From Paracoccus cavernae (GTDB taxonomy: Bacteria > Pseudomonadota > Alphaproteobacteria > Rhodobacterales > Rhodobacteraceae), in assembly GCA_030410095.1 (NCBI GenBank), contig JAUFRC010000001.1, forward strand, positions 2,430,501 to 2,494,500: a DNA stretch of 64,000 nt, in the 5' to 3' direction. The notes beneath the pieces were generated by a model that searched no databases, was not told the origin of the DNA, and worked only from the letters and a program-made list of their open reading frames with translations. Both the position numbers and the translations under genes were made by a program. Below are positions 51,012 through 61,344 of this stretch, in pieces (within the stretch, counting starts at the first letter, position 1; each line of letters begins with the position of its first letter).

Positions 51012-52074
51012 ATGAAAAGCTTCAAGAAAATCGCCATTGCCTTGGCCTCGGTCGCGACTTTCGCGCTGCCCGGCATTGCATCGGCCGACGGTCTTGTCGG
51101 GATCTCGATGCCGACGAAAAGCTCGGCGCGCTGGATCGACGACGGCAACAACATGGTCAAGCAGTTCCAGGACGCCGGCTATCAGACCGATCTGCAATAT
51201 GCCGATGACGATATCCCGAACCAGCTGGCCCAGATCGAAAACATGATCACCAAGGGCGTGAACGTTCTGGTGATCGCGGCCATCGACGGCACCACCCTGT
51301 CGAGCGCGCTCGCCAATGCCAAAGCCGCCGACATCAAGGTCATCGCCTATGACCGCCTGATCCGCGACACGCCCGATATCGACTATTACGCGACCTTCGA
51401 CAACTTCAAGGTCGGCGTCGAGCAGGCCACCACGCTGGTTGACGGCCTCAAGGCCAATTTCCCCGATGTGAAGCCGTGGAATGTCGAGCTCTTCGGCGGC
51501 TCGCCGGACGACAACAACGCCTATTTCTTCTATGACGGCGCGATGTCGGTGATCCAGCCGCTGATCGACGACGGCTCGATCGTGATCCCCTCGGGCCAGA
51601 TGGGCATGGACAAGGTCGGCACGCTGCGCTGGGATCCGGCGACCGCACAGGCGCGCATGGATAACCTTCTGTCGGCCAATTACACCGACAAGCAGGTCAA
51701 CGGCGTGCTCGCCCTATGACGGGCTCTCGATCGGGATCATCTCCTCGCTCAAGGGTCTGGCCTATGGTTCGGGCGATCTGAAAATGCCGGTCGTGACCGG
51801 TCAGGACGCCGAGATCCCCTCGGTGAAATCGATCCGCGGCGGCGAGCAGTATTCGACCGTCTTCAAGGACACCCGCGAGCTGGCGAAAGTCACCGTCGGC
51901 ATGGTCAACGCCATGCTCGAAGGCAAAGAGCCCGAGGTCAACGACACCACCACCTACAACAACGGTGTCAAAGTCGTGCCGTCCTACCTGCTCCAGCCGG
52001 TTCCGGTCACCGCCGCCAATATCGAGGATGTTCTGGTGAAATCGGGCTATTACACCGAAGACCAGCTGAAATAA
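51012..52074 (+). CDS. chvE: ChvE-type multiple sugar-binding periplasmic receptor
   Basis: Corrected length 354 residues. The signal peptide is [20 protein letters not shown]. The mature sequence follows ChvE/XylF closely: [85 protein letters not shown]-type segment (here [14 protein letters not shown]), and [14 protein letters not shown]. ChvE binds several aldoses (galactose, arabinose, xylose, glucose, fucose) and feeds GguAB. In plant-associated bacteria it also signals sugar presence. Two C are missing near 51712 (VLA-PYDGLS). GGGAGAACAC precedes the ATG. Confidence 0.93.
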
Positions 52075-52090
52075 TCGCGAACCCAATCAG

Positions 52091-52119
52091 GCCGGGGCGG
52101 GGCATGGCCCTGCCCCGGC
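52091..52119 (+). promoter_or_regulatory. Intercistronic hairpin between chvE and gguA
   Basis: GCCGGGGC and GCCCCGGC form a perfect 8-bp stem with a 13-base loop and no T-run. As with the stem after the other binding-protein gene, it likely stabilises the chvE segment of the mRNA. Confidence 0.5.
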
Positions 52120-52137
52120 GACAGCATGAGGCAAGCG

Positions 52138-53743
52138 ATGGACAGCATCCTTGAAATGCGGGGGATCACCAAGGAATTCCCCGGTGTCAAAGCCCTGAAC
52201 AACGTCAATCTTTCGGTCCGCCGCGGCGAAATCCGCGCTTTGGTCGGCGAAAACGGCGCAGGCAAATCCACCCTGATGAAGGTTCTGTCGGGGGTCTATC
52301 CCCACGGCAGCTACGAGGGCGAGATCCTTTACCACGGCAAACCCATGGCCTTCCGCGGCATCCCCGACAGCGAAGCGCAGGGCATCGTCATCATCCATCA
52401 GGAGCTTGCCCTGGTGCCCCAGATGTCGATCGCCGAGAATATCTTTCTGGGCAACGAGATCGCGAAAACGGCGTCATCGACCGCCGCGAGACCAACCGCC
52501 GCACCGTCGAGCTTCTGGCCAAGGTCGGGCTCAACGAGAACCCCGCCACAAAGGTGGGCGAGCTGGGCATGGGCAAGCAGCAGCTGATCGAAATCGCCAA
52601 AGCCTTGTCGAAGAAGGTCGAGCTTCTGATCCTCGACGAGCCGACCTCCTCGCTCAACGAGAACGACAGCGCCGCGCTTTTGGAGCTGCTCGCCGGTTTC
52701 CGCGAAGACGGCATGACCGCGATCCTGATCTCGCACAAACTCAACGAGATCTCGCAGGTTGCCGACAGCATCACCGTCCTGCGCGACGGCGCGACCGTCG
52801 CCCACCACGACCGGCTGGTCAGCGAAGAGCAGATCATCAAGGATATGGTCGGGCGTTCGATGGACGACCGCTACCCGCCGCGCGATCCCAAAATCGGCGG
52901 CACGGTCATGACCGTGCGCGACTGGACCATCGAAGATCCCGTCAACAGCCAGCGCCTGCTGGTCAAAGGCGCGAATTTCGAGCTTCGTCAGGGCGAGGTT
53001 CTGGGGATTGCGGGCCTGATGGGCGCGGGCCGGACCGAGCTTGCCATGAGCCTCTTCGGCCGCTCGATGGGCAAATTCCGCTCGGGCGAGGTCACGATCC
53101 ACGGCGAGCGCCGCGATCTCTCGACCGTGCCCAAGGCGATCGAGGCCGGTCTGGCCTATGTTACCGAGGACCGCAAATCGCTCGGCCTCGTGCTGATCGA
53201 CACGATCCGGCGCAACATCCCGCTCGCCAATCTCGACGGCATTGCCAAACGCAGCGTGATCGACCGCCATCAGGAAGGCGATATCGGCCGCGATTTCCGC
53301 AAGAGGCTGAACATCCGCTCTTCCTCGATCGAGCAGGAAACCGTGAACCTTTCGGGCGGCAACCAGCAAAAGGTCGTGCTGTCGAAATGGCTGTTCACCA
53401 ATCCCGAGATCCTGATCCTCGACGAGCCGACGCGCGGCATTGATGTCGGCGCGAAATACGAAATCTACACGATCATCCGCGATCTCGCGGAAAGCGGCAA
53501 ATCGGTGATCGTGATCTCGTCGGAAATGCCCGAGCTTCTGGGCGTCACCGACCGCATCCTCGTGATGAACGAAGGCCGTCTCGTCGGCGAGCTTCCTCCG
53601 AGGAAGCCAGCCAGGAAAAGATCATGGCGATGATCATCCGCTCGGCCGGCAATGGCGCTGCCAACACCGCCTCCGGCACGCCCTCAATCACGGCCGCCCA
53701 GACGCCCGTCGCAGAACAGAAGGCAGAGAATCCGCATGTCTGA
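52138..53743 (+). CDS. gguA: GguA sugar ABC transporter ATP-binding protein
   Basis: Corrected length 535 residues, two ABC domains. Domain 1: [20 protein letters not shown], Walker [41 protein letters not shown], signature [20 protein letters not shown], Walker [16 protein letters not shown]. Domain 2: [49 protein letters not shown]. The [10 protein letters not shown] insertion is characteristic of GguA/MmsA-type proteins. Two breaks: an A-run near 52470 ([15 protein letters not shown]) and near 53598 at the C-terminus. The natural end ...KAENPHV overlaps the gguB start by 8 bases. Start at 52138 (GAGG at 52128-52131) rather than the ATG at 52126. Confidence 0.92.
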
Positions 53744-54917
53744 CACCACCCCGAAAAGCGCCAGCACATTCGGCTTCATCCGCCGCAATATCCGCGAATA
53801 CGGCATCCTCTTCGCGCTTGTCATCATCATGGCGCTGTTTCAGGTCCTGACCGGCGGCATCCTGTTCCGGCCGGTCAACCTGACCAACCTTTTCCTGCAA
53901 AACAGCCATATCGTCATCATGGCCGTCGGCATGCTTCTGGTGATTGTCGCAGGCCATATCGACCTTTCGGTCGGCTCCGTCGCGGCTTTCGTCGGAGCAC
54001 TTGCCGCCTATATGGTGGTCAAAATGGGCCTGCCGATCCCGCTGGTTATCCTGCTCAGCCTTGTGGCGGGCGCGATCATCGGCGGGCTTCAGGGCTATTG
54101 GATCGCCTATTGGAAGATCCCCTCCTTCATCGTGACTTTGGCGGGGATGCTGGTGTTTCGCGGCCTGACCATGCTTTTGCTGCAGGGCCAGAACATCAGC
54201 CCGCTCGGCGCGGATTTCCAGCTGATCTCTTCGGGTTTCATTCCCGATATCTTCGGCGTCGGCAAACCCAACGTGCTGTCGCTGGTTCTGGGCTGGGGCG
54301 CGGCCATCGCGATCCTGCTTTTGCAGATCCGCAACCGCAAACGCGAAGAGGCCACCGGCACCGTCGACGAGCCCTTCGCCTTTTTCGCGGTGAAGAACGC
54401 GCTGATCTTTCTCGCTTTGTCGTGGATGACCTGGACGATGGCCAATTTCCGCGGCCTGCCCAACGTCTTCATCGTCATGGCGGTTCTGGTCGCAGTCTAT
54501 GCCTTCATCTCCGAGCGCACGACGATCGGCCGCCGCATCTATGCGATCGGCGGCAACGCCAAGGCCGCCAAGCTCTCGGGCATCAACGCCGAGCGCGTGG
54601 TCTTCCTCACCTTCGTGAACATGGGGATGCTGGCGGCGCTGGCCGGTGTCGTCGTCGCCGCGCGTCTGAACGCGGCAACACCCAAAGCGGGCGTCGGCTT
54701 CGAGCTCGACGTGATCGCGGCCGTCTTTATCGGCGGCGCCTCGATGGCGGGCGGGATCGGTACCGTGATCGGTGCGGTCGTCGGCGCCTTCATCATGGGT
54801 GTGATGAACAACGGCATGTCGATCCTCGGGATCGGCATCGACACCCAGCAGATCATCAAGGGTCTCGTGCTTCTCGCCGCGGTGATCTTCGACGTCTCGA
54901 ACAAAAGCAAGGGCTGA
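53736..54917 (+). CDS. gguB: GguB sugar ABC transporter permease
   Basis: An intact 393-residue permease with about ten to twelve hydrophobic helices. NIREYGILFALVIIMALFQV, IVAGHIDLSVGSVAAFVGAL, WKIPSFIVTLAGMLVFRGLT, FISERTTIGRRIYAIGGNAK and GFELDVIAAVFIGGASMAGG follow GguB/XylH. It is longer than RbsC-type permeases, as is normal for this subgroup. It forms the import channel with GguA and ChvE. The start overlaps the end of gguA, and the sugar dehydrogenase gene begins 9 bases after its stop. Confidence 0.95.
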   Translation: MSDTTPKSASTFGFIRRNIREYGILFALVIIMALFQVLTGGILFRPVNLTNLFLQNSHIVIMAVGMLLVIVAGHIDLSVGSVAAFVGALAAYMVVKMGLPIPLVILLSLVAGAIIGGLQGYWIAYWKIPSFIVTLAGMLVFRGLTMLLLQGQNISPLGADFQLISSGFIPDIFGVGKPNVLSLVLGWGAAIAILLLQIRNRKREEATGTVDEPFAFFAVKNALIFLALSWMTWTMANFRGLPNVFIVMAVLVAVYAFISERTTIGRRIYAIGGNAKAAKLSGINAERVVFLTFVNMGMLAALAGVVVAARLNAATPKAGVGFELDVIAAVFIGGASMAGGIGTVIGAVVGAFIMGVMNNGMSILGIGIDTQQIIKGLVLLAAVIFDVSNKSKG

Positions 54918-54926
54918 GGGGAAACC

Positions 54927-55867
54927 ATGTCCGATACTGATACTTCCGGCCTCGCCATCATCGGGCTGGGCAAAATCGCGCGCGAACAGCATGTCCCCGC
55001 GCTGGCCGCCAGCCCCGCCTTCCATCTGGCGGCGACGGTGGATCCCGTCTCGTCGCGCGAGGATACACCCGCTTTCACCGATATCGGCACCTTCCTGCGC
55101 CAGATGCCCGATGTCGGCGCGGTCGCGCTTTGCACCCCGCCGCAGGTCCGTTTCGCCGTCGCCCGAGAGGCGCTTTTGGCAGGCCGCCACGTCCTTTTGG
55201 AAAAGCCCCCGGCACGACAGTCAGCGAGGTCATGACGCTGGAGCGGATCGCGCGCCAGCAAGGCCGCACACTCTTCACCGCATGGCACAGCCAGTTCGCA
55301 CCGGGCATTCCGGGCGCGAAGGACTGGCTGTCCACGCGCCGCGTCACCGCGATCACCGTGACATGGCGCGAGGATGTGCGGCGCTGGCATCCCGGTCAGG
55401 ACTGGATCTTCCAGCCCGGCGGCACCGGCGTTTTCGACCCCGGCATCAATGCCTATTCCGTCCTGACCGAGATCCTGCCCGTTGCGCTTTACACCACCGA
55501 GGGCACGCTGGAGTTTCCCGCAAACCGCGAAACGCCGATCGCCGCGCAGCTGAAAATGCTCACCGAAGAGGGCGCGCCGGTCGATCTCGACTTCGACTTC
55601 CGCGAGACCGGCGTCCAGACCTGGGACATGCTGATCCGCACCGACGACGGCGATATGGAACTGTCGCAGGGCGGCGCCAAGATCGTTGCAGGCGGCTCGC
55701 TTTTGTCGGATGAAGGGGCGCTGGCCGGCGAATACGACCGCATCTATGCGCGCTTCGCCCAATTGATCGCCAAGGGGGAAAGCGACGTCGATCTTGCGCC
55801 CTTCCGCCATGTTGCCGATGCGATGATGCTGGGCCGGCACCGGAAAACTGACGCATTCGAATGGTAA
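54927..55867 (+). CDS. D-galactose / L-arabinose 1-dehydrogenase (Gfo/Idh/MocA family)
   Basis: Corrected length 313 residues. The Rossmann loop LAIIGLGKIAREQHVPALAA and the catalytic LLEKPPG segment are typical of Gfo/Idh enzymes. TAWHSQFAPGI, VTWREDVRRWHPGQDWIFQP and GGTGVFDPGINAYSVLTEIL are the hallmarks of the D-galactose / L-arabinose / D-fucose 1-dehydrogenase group. It oxidises the imported aldose to the lactone, the first step of the De Ley-Doudoroff route. One C is lost in CCCCC near 55208, inside EKPP-GTT. It sits directly after gguB, which supports galactose or arabinose as substrate. Confidence 0.9.
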
Positions 55868-55871
55868 GATA

Positions 55872-56788
55872 GTGACTGACGAAAAAACGAGCCCCGATTG
55901 GATTGCGGTCGATTGGGGCACCACAAGACTGCGGGTCTGGGCGATGGGCGACACGGGTGCCCGCGCTGCCCGTTCGGCGGATCGCGGCATGGCGGGTCTT
56001 TCGCCCGAAGAATTCGAGCCCGCGCTCTTCAACCTGATCGAGGACTGGCTGCCCGAAAGCGAAGCGATCGAGATCATCGCCTGCGGCATGGTCGGTGCCC
56101 GCACCGGCTGGATCGAGGCCGATTACCGCGCCATCCCCTGCCCGCCGCTTGATCCGCATCGCGCCATCCGCCCCAAGGTCCGCGACCCGCGCCTGTCGGT
56201 ACGCATCCTGCCGGGCCTGTCCCAAGCCAATCCGCCCGACGTCATGCGCGGCGAGGAAACCCAGATCGCGGGCTTTCTCGCTGAAAATCCGGGCTATGAG
56301 GGCGCGCTTTGCCTGCCCGGCACCCATTCCAAATGGGTCCGCATCAAAGACGGTGCGGTGACTTCTTTCCAGACCTTCATGACCGGCGAGCAATTCGCGC
56401 TGATGTCGCAGCAATCGGTGCTGCGCCTCTCGATCGGTGCGGTCGAGCCCTCGGCCGAGGCTTTCGACGCCGCCGCCGAAGCCGTGCTCGCCGACCCCAT
56501 CTGGCGATGCGAGGCCTGTTCGGATTGCGCGCCTCGGCCCTGCTCGAAGGCGCGACCGGATCACAGATCGCGGGCCGCCTTTCGGGGCTGCTGATCGGCG
56601 CCGAAATCGCCGCCGCGCGCGAATTCTGGGAGAGCGGCCCCGTCACCCTGATCGCCGCCCCCGCGCTGACCGCGCTTTATGCCCGTGCCCTCGGCTTTGC
56701 CGGATGCACGCCTGCCGTGACCGATGGCGGGGCACTTGTCCTTGCCGGTCTCACCTCCGCCTACCGTCAACTACAGGACGCCCAATGA
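55872..56788 (+). CDS. dgoK: 2-dehydro-3-deoxygalactonokinase
   Basis: Corrected length 305 residues. It phosphorylates 2-keto-3-deoxygalactonate. [16 protein letters not shown] is the N-terminal phosphate loop of the DgoK family. [40 protein letters not shown] and [19 protein letters not shown] are further signatures, and [20 protein letters not shown] opens the C-terminal domain. The start is the GTG at 55872, four bases after the dehydrogenase stop. One base is missing near 56505 (ADPI-AMRGLFG). The stop overlaps the dgoA ATG. Confidence 0.92.
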
Positions 56789-57381
56789 GCCTGCCTCTCA
56801 TCGCCATTCTTCGCGGCATCACCCCGCCCGAAGCCCTGCCCGTCGCCAAAGCCCTGATCGAGGCCGGCATCACCAAGATCGAGGTGCCGCTGAACTCGCC
56901 GCAACCGCTCGACAGCATCCGCGCGATGGTCGAGGCCTATGGCGACGCGGCCCTGATCGGCGCAGGCACGGTGCTGACAGTCGCGGATGTGAATGCGGTC
57001 CATGCGGTCGGCGGCAAGCTGATCGTCTCGCCCAATGCCGACCCCGAGGTCATCGCCGAAACCCGCCGCCTCGGCATGGAGAGCTGGCCGGGGGTCTTTA
57101 CCGCCACCGAATGCTTTGCCGCGATCAAGGCGGGGGCGACGGGGCTCAAGCTCTTCCCCGCCGATCAGGCCGGTCCGGGCACGGTCAAAGCGCTGCGCGC
57201 CGTCCTGCCCCGCGACATGCCGTTCTATGCGGTCGGCGGCGCGGATGCCGGCAATTTCGGGCAATGGCTCGCGGCGGGTGCGGATGGTTTCGGCATCGGC
57301 TCGGCGCTTTATAAACCCGGCGACAGCGCCGAAACCGTCGGCACACGCGCGGCGGCGCTGGTTGCGGCATTGAAGGGCTAA
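56785..57381 (+). CDS. dgoA: 2-dehydro-3-deoxy-6-phosphogalactonate aldolase
   Basis: An intact 198-residue class I aldolase that splits 2-keto-3-deoxy-6-phosphogalactonate into pyruvate and glyceraldehyde 3-phosphate. [20 protein letters not shown] and [20 protein letters not shown] hold the catalytic Glu33. The Schiff-base Lys122 is in [40 protein letters not shown] is also canonical. It overlaps dgoK by 4 nt and is 4 bases from the lactonase gene. Confidence 0.95.
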   Translation: MSLPLIAILRGITPPEALPVAKALIEAGITKIEVPLNSPQPLDSIRAMVEAYGDAALIGAGTVLTVADVNAVHAVGGKLIVSPNADPEVIAETRRLGMESWPGVFTATECFAAIKAGATGLKLFPADQAGPGTVKALRAVLPRDMPFYAVGGADAGNFGQWLAAGADGFGIGSALYKPGDSAETVGTRAAALVAALKG

Positions 57382-57385
57382 CAAC

Positions 57386-58249
57386 ATGGCGGCGTCGGTC
57401 TCGGTTTTCGATCAACGGATCTGCACCTTGGGCGAAGGGGCCTTTTGGCACCCCGAGCGCAATCAGCCCTTCTGGTTCGACATCCTCGGCCGACGCCTCC
57501 ACAGCCTTGATGGCGACCAGCCGCGGACATGGCAGTTCAACGAATTCGTCTCGGCTGCGGGCTGGATCGACCATGACCGCCTGCTGATCGCCTCGCAAAA
57601 CGCGCTGTTCGTCTTTGATCTCGCGACCGGCACGCGTCAGGATCTGCTCCCGCTCGAGGCGGATGTGGCGGGCAACCGTTCCAACGACGGGCGCGCCGAT
57701 CCGCAGGGCGGGTTCTGGATCGGGACGATGGCGCTGGATGCAAGCGAGGGCGCGGGCGCGATCTACCGCTATTTCAACGGCACGCTGCGCAAAATCGTGG
57801 ACAAGGTCTCGATCCCGAACGCGATCTGTTTCGCGCCCGACGGCAGCCTTGCCTATTACGCCGATACCGCGCGGCACCTGATCTGGAGCCAAGCGCTTGA
57901 CGCCGAGGGATGGCCCAAGGGCGAGGCTGCGGTTTTCGCGGACCTGTCTGCCGAAGGCCTTCATCCCGACGGAGCCGTCATTGACGCCGCCGGAAACCTG
58001 TGGTGCGCGCTTTGGGGATCGGCGCAGATTGTCTGTTTCGACCCGACCGGCGCGCGCATCCAATCGGTCGCCCTGCCCGCCAAACAACCGACCTGCCCCG
58101 TCTTTACCGGCGCGGCGCTCGACCGGCTGATGGTCACCAGCGCCGCCGTCGGCCTGCACGGCGACAACAACCCCGAGAACGGCAAAACATGGGCCGTGGA
58201 TCAGGCCGGATTGCGCGGCCTTCCCGCCCCTCGCGTAAGGATCGCATGA
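57386..58249 (+). CDS. SMP-30/gluconolactonase family aldonolactonase
   Basis: An intact 287-residue six-bladed propeller. The metal ligands are visible: the Glu of CTLGEGAFWHPERNQPFWFD, the Asn/Asp of NRSNDGRADPQGGFWIGTMA, and the DGSLAYYADT and HPDGAVIDAAGNLW segments. It opens the lactone made by the preceding dehydrogenase (galactono- or arabinono-lactone). It overlaps galM by 4 nt (ATGATG). Confidence 0.92.
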   Translation: MAASVSVFDQRICTLGEGAFWHPERNQPFWFDILGRRLHSLDGDQPRTWQFNEFVSAAGWIDHDRLLIASQNALFVFDLATGTRQDLLPLEADVAGNRSNDGRADPQGGFWIGTMALDASEGAGAIYRYFNGTLRKIVDKVSIPNAICFAPDGSLAYYADTARHLIWSQALDAEGWPKGEAAVFADLSAEGLHPDGAVIDAAGNLWCALWGSAQIVCFDPTGARIQSVALPAKQPTCPVFTGAALDRLMVTSAAVGLHGDNNPENGKTWAVDQAGLRGLPAPRVRIA

Positions 58250-59249
58250 TGAGCAGCAGCACCTTCGGCACGATGCCCGACGGCGAAACCGTCACCAGAA
58301 CCGTGATCTCGGGCCACGGGCTGACCGCCTCGATCGTGAGCTTCGGCGCGCGGGTGCAGGATCTGCGCCTTGACGGCGTGCCCCATTCGCTGGTGCTGGG
58401 TTTCCCCGAATTCGAGCCCTATCTGACCGAGGGCAAGCATTTCGGCGCGATTGCCGGACGTTTTGCCAACCGCATCAATCAGGGCCGTGCCCCGATCAAC
58501 GGCGAGACCGTGCAGCTCGACCGCAATTTCATGGGCAAACACCTGCTGCATGGCGGGGCCAAAGGCACGGCGACCAAGAACTGGACCGTCTCGGCGACCA
58601 CGCCCGACAGCGTGACCCTAACCCTGTCCCTGCCCGACGGAGAAATGGGCTTTCCCGGCAATCTCGATCTGTCGCTGACCTACCGCATCCTTGCGGGTCC
58701 CAGCCTGCAGATGGTTTTCGCGGGCAAGACCGACAAGCCGACATTGTGCAATCTGGCCCAGCACAGCTATTTCAACCTCGACGGCTCGGGCGATATCCGC
58801 AACCACGAGCTGACGATTCTGGCGCGCGGCTATACCGTCGTTGATGCGGATGCGATCCCGACCGGCGAGACCGCCCCGTGGCAGGCTCGATCTTCGATTT
58901 CCGCAATCCGGTGCGGCTTGACGACCCCGAGGTCCTCGAAACGCTCGACCACAATTTCGTCATCGCCGATGCCCGCCTCGCCCATCCGGTGCTGGCCGCG
59001 CGGCTTTCCGGCGGGGGCATCACGATGGAGATCCGCTCGACCGAACCGGGTCTTCAGGCCTATGCCGGCGCGAAACTGCACGAGCGCGCCACGGGGCTTG
59101 GCGGCTTCGCCTATGGGCCCAATGCGGGGATCGCGCTGGAATCGCAGCTGTGGCCGGATGCGCCGAACCATGCGGACTTCCCCTCGGCGCTTCTGATGCC
59201 CGATACGGAATACCATCAGGAAACCCTGCTCGACTTCCGTCGCAGCTAA
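58246..59249 (+). CDS. galM: Aldose 1-epimerase
   Basis: Corrected length 334 residues. It interconverts alpha and beta anomers of aldoses ahead of the dehydrogenase. GAIAGRFANRINQGRAPING has the N-R pair, GKHLLHGGAKG one catalytic His, CNLAQHSYFNLDGSGDI the other, and IALESQLWPDAPNHADFPSA the catalytic Glu. One C is missing in CCCC near 58877 (ETAP-VAGSIFDFR). It completes the galactose/arabinose set of enzymes from anomer conversion to the lactone. Confidence 0.92.
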
Positions 59250-59272
59250 GCCGTTAACCTGCTTGCCGATTC

Positions 59273-59298
59273 CGCGGCGGAAGCTAACCTCCGCCGCG
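59273..59298 (+). promoter_or_regulatory. Intercistronic hairpin between galM and otnK
   Basis: CGCGGCGGA and TCCGCCGCG form a 9-bp stem around an 8-base loop that contains AGCTAACC. No T-run, so partial termination or mRNA stabilisation is more likely than full termination. Confidence 0.4.
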
Positions 59299-59316
59299 AC
59301 ATGACCGGAGGGGCGA

Positions 59317-60583
59317 ATGACGATACTGGGCTGCATCGCGGATGATTTCACCGGCGCGACCGATCTGGCGGGACTTTTGGCGCGGAGCGGCGTCTCGGTC
59401 TCGTTGCGGCTCGGCCTGCCCGAAAGCGCGCCGGACGGGATCGCCGATGTCGAGGTCGTCGCGCTGAAATCGCGCATGAGCCCCGTGGATGACGCCGTGA
59501 CCGAGACCCGCGCGGCGCTGGACTGGCTGCAGGCCTCGGGCGCGCGGCAGTTCTACTGGAAATACTGCTCGACCTTCGACAGCACCGCGACCGGCAATAT
59601 CGGCCCCGTCGCCGAGGCGCTTTTGGCCGATCTTGGCGGCGCGCAGACGATCTATTGCCCCGCATTCCCCGAAAACGGGCGGCGGGTCTTCATGGGCAAT
59701 CTCTTCGTGGGCCGCCAGCCCTTGGCGGAAAGCCCGATGAAGGACCACCCGCTGACGCCGATGCAGGACAGCGATCTGACGCGGCTGCTTGCGCCGCAAC
59801 TTGGCGGCGCGCCGGTCGGGCTGATCGACTGGCCGACGGTGGCCAAAGGCGCGGATGCGGTGCGCGAGGCCTTGGCGGACCTTTCCGCGCAGGGCGTCCG
59901 CCATGTCGTGACCGATGCGGTTTCGGATGCCGATCTCGAGGTGATTGCGCGGGCGACAAGCGACCTGCCGCTTTTGACCGGCGGCTCGGCGCTTGCGCGT
60001 CCCCTGCCCGCGATCTGGCGCGAGGCGGGGCTTTGGACGGTGCCGCCACGGGCTTCCAGCCGCCGGTCCTGCCGAAGGGCGCGGTCGTTCTGTCGGGAAG
60101 CTGTTCGGCCATGACGCGGGCGCAGGTCGCGCATTACAAGCCGTTGGCGCCCAATTACCGGCTTGATCCGCTGGCCTTGGCCAAAGACGGCTTTGCCGCC
60201 GCGCGGGACTGGTTCGCCGCCCAAGACCCCGATGCGGCGGTCCTGATCTATGCCAGTGCCGAGCCCGACGAGGTGCGCCGCGCACAGGCCGAGCTTGGGG
60301 TCGCTCGCGCCGGTGACATCGTCGAGGAAGCCTTGGCCCAAATCGCCCGCGATGCCCGCGCATCGGGGCGAGCGCGCTTTGTCGTGGCAGGCGGCGAGAC
60401 CTCGGGCGCGGTCGCGCGCGCCCTTGGCGTGACGCGGCTGATGATCGGCAAGGAAATCGCGCCGGGCGTGCCTTGGACCTATGCCGAGGATAGCCAAGGC
60501 GCGCTGGCCCTTGCCCTCAAATCCGGCAATTTCGGCGCGGAAAGCTTTTTCGCCGACGCTTTGGCGGCATTGCCCCCGCTTAG
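59317..60583 (+). CDS. otnK: 3-oxo-tetronate kinase (four-carbon acid sugar kinase)
   Basis: Corrected length 422 residues. The DUF1537 N-terminal domain begins LGCIADDFTGATDLAGLLAR, with FYWKYCSTFDSTATGNIGPV and CPAFPENGRRVFMGNLFVG. The C-terminal nucleotide-binding domain has VVLSGSCSAMTRAQVAHY and ARFVVAGGETSGAVARALG, the SGSCS and GGETSGA motifs of OtnK. It phosphorylates 3-oxo-tetronate made from threonate or erythronate. Two breaks: near 60045 and in the last codons, where one C gives ...ALPPA and TAG at 60581-60583. That stop overlaps, on the other strand, the stop of otnI. Its partners otnC and otnI are on the opposite strand. Confidence 0.88.
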
Positions 60584-61344
60584 ACGCTGCGCAGAACCGG
60601 CAACCACCCCAGCGTCTGATCCGTCGGTTGCTGGGGTTTGTATTCCGCCCCCAAGGGCCGCTCCCAACCCAGATCGCGCAGCACGGCCATGATATGGCGG
60701 TAATCCAGCTCTCCGTGATCGGGCGTGCCGCGATCGGGGACCGAGGCGATCTGGACATGGCCGATGATCTCGCGATGGGCGGCAAGGCGGCGGGACAGAT
60801 CGCCCTCCATGATCTGGAGATGGTAGCAATCGAACATCAGTGCCAGATTGTCGTGCGGGATCGCGGCAATGATTGATGCGGCCTGATCCGAGGTCCTCAG
60901 GAAATAGCCGGGCGCGTCATAGCGGTTGAGCGGCTCGATCAGGATGGTGATCCCGTGCGGACGCGCGGCGCGGCAGGCGTAATCGAGATTGCCGAGAAAG
61001 GTCTGATGCGCCTGATCTCCTTCGGCGAAACCGGCCATGACATGGACCGAACCGCAGCCGATGCGGCGGGCGTAATCGACAGCGCGGTCGATCTCGGCAC
61101 GGGCCTCGGGCTCACGGTCGGGAAGGGCTGCCAAGCCGTTCTCGCCCGCTTTGCCGCGCAGGGTGTTCAGGCCCAGCATGGTCAGGCCGGTCTCGGCCAA
61201 AGCGGCTGCGACATGCTCGGCGGGGGTGTCATAGGGCCAATGGCATTCGACCGCGTCGAAACCGGCGGCTTTGGCGGCGCGGATCGCATCGGGAAGCGGC
61301 AGATCGGCCCAGAGAAAGCCGAGATTGGCGGAAAAAGTCGTCAT
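60580..61344 (-). CDS. otnI: 2-oxo-tetronate isomerase (hydroxypyruvate isomerase family)
   Basis: An intact 254-residue TIM-barrel isomerase. MTTFSANLGFLWADLPLPDA, FDAVECHWPYDTPAEHVAAA, ILIEPLNRYDAPGYFLRTSD (catalytic Glu), LALMFDCYHLQIMEGDLSRR and IGHVQIASVPDRGTPDHGEL are typical of the hydroxypyruvate isomerase / OtnI group. It interconverts 2-oxo- and 3-oxo-tetronate. The start overlaps the otnC stop (ATGA), and its TAA stop (60580-60582) shares bases with the otnK stop on the other strand. Confidence 0.9.
   Translation of the reverse strand: MTTFSANLGFLWADLPLPDAIRAAKAAGFDAVECHWPYDTPAEHVAAALAETGLTMLGLNTLRGKAGENGLAALPDREPEARAEIDRAVDYARRIGCGSVHVMAGFAEGDQAHQTFLGNLDYACRAARPHGITILIEPLNRYDAPGYFLRTSDQAASIIAAIPHDNLALMFDCYHLQIMEGDLSRRLAAHREIIGHVQIASVPDRGTPDHGELDYRHIMAVLRDLGWERPLGAEYKPQQPTDQTLGWLPVLRSV

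Noticed and set aside
50825..51208. 127-codon frame overlapping the start of chvE
   Set aside because: No ribosome site or domain, and it runs out of frame through the chvE signal peptide.
53688..56104. Two 500-codon antisense frames over gguB and the sugar dehydrogenase
   Set aside because: His/Asp/Arg-rich shadow composition and complete overlap with well-supported genes.
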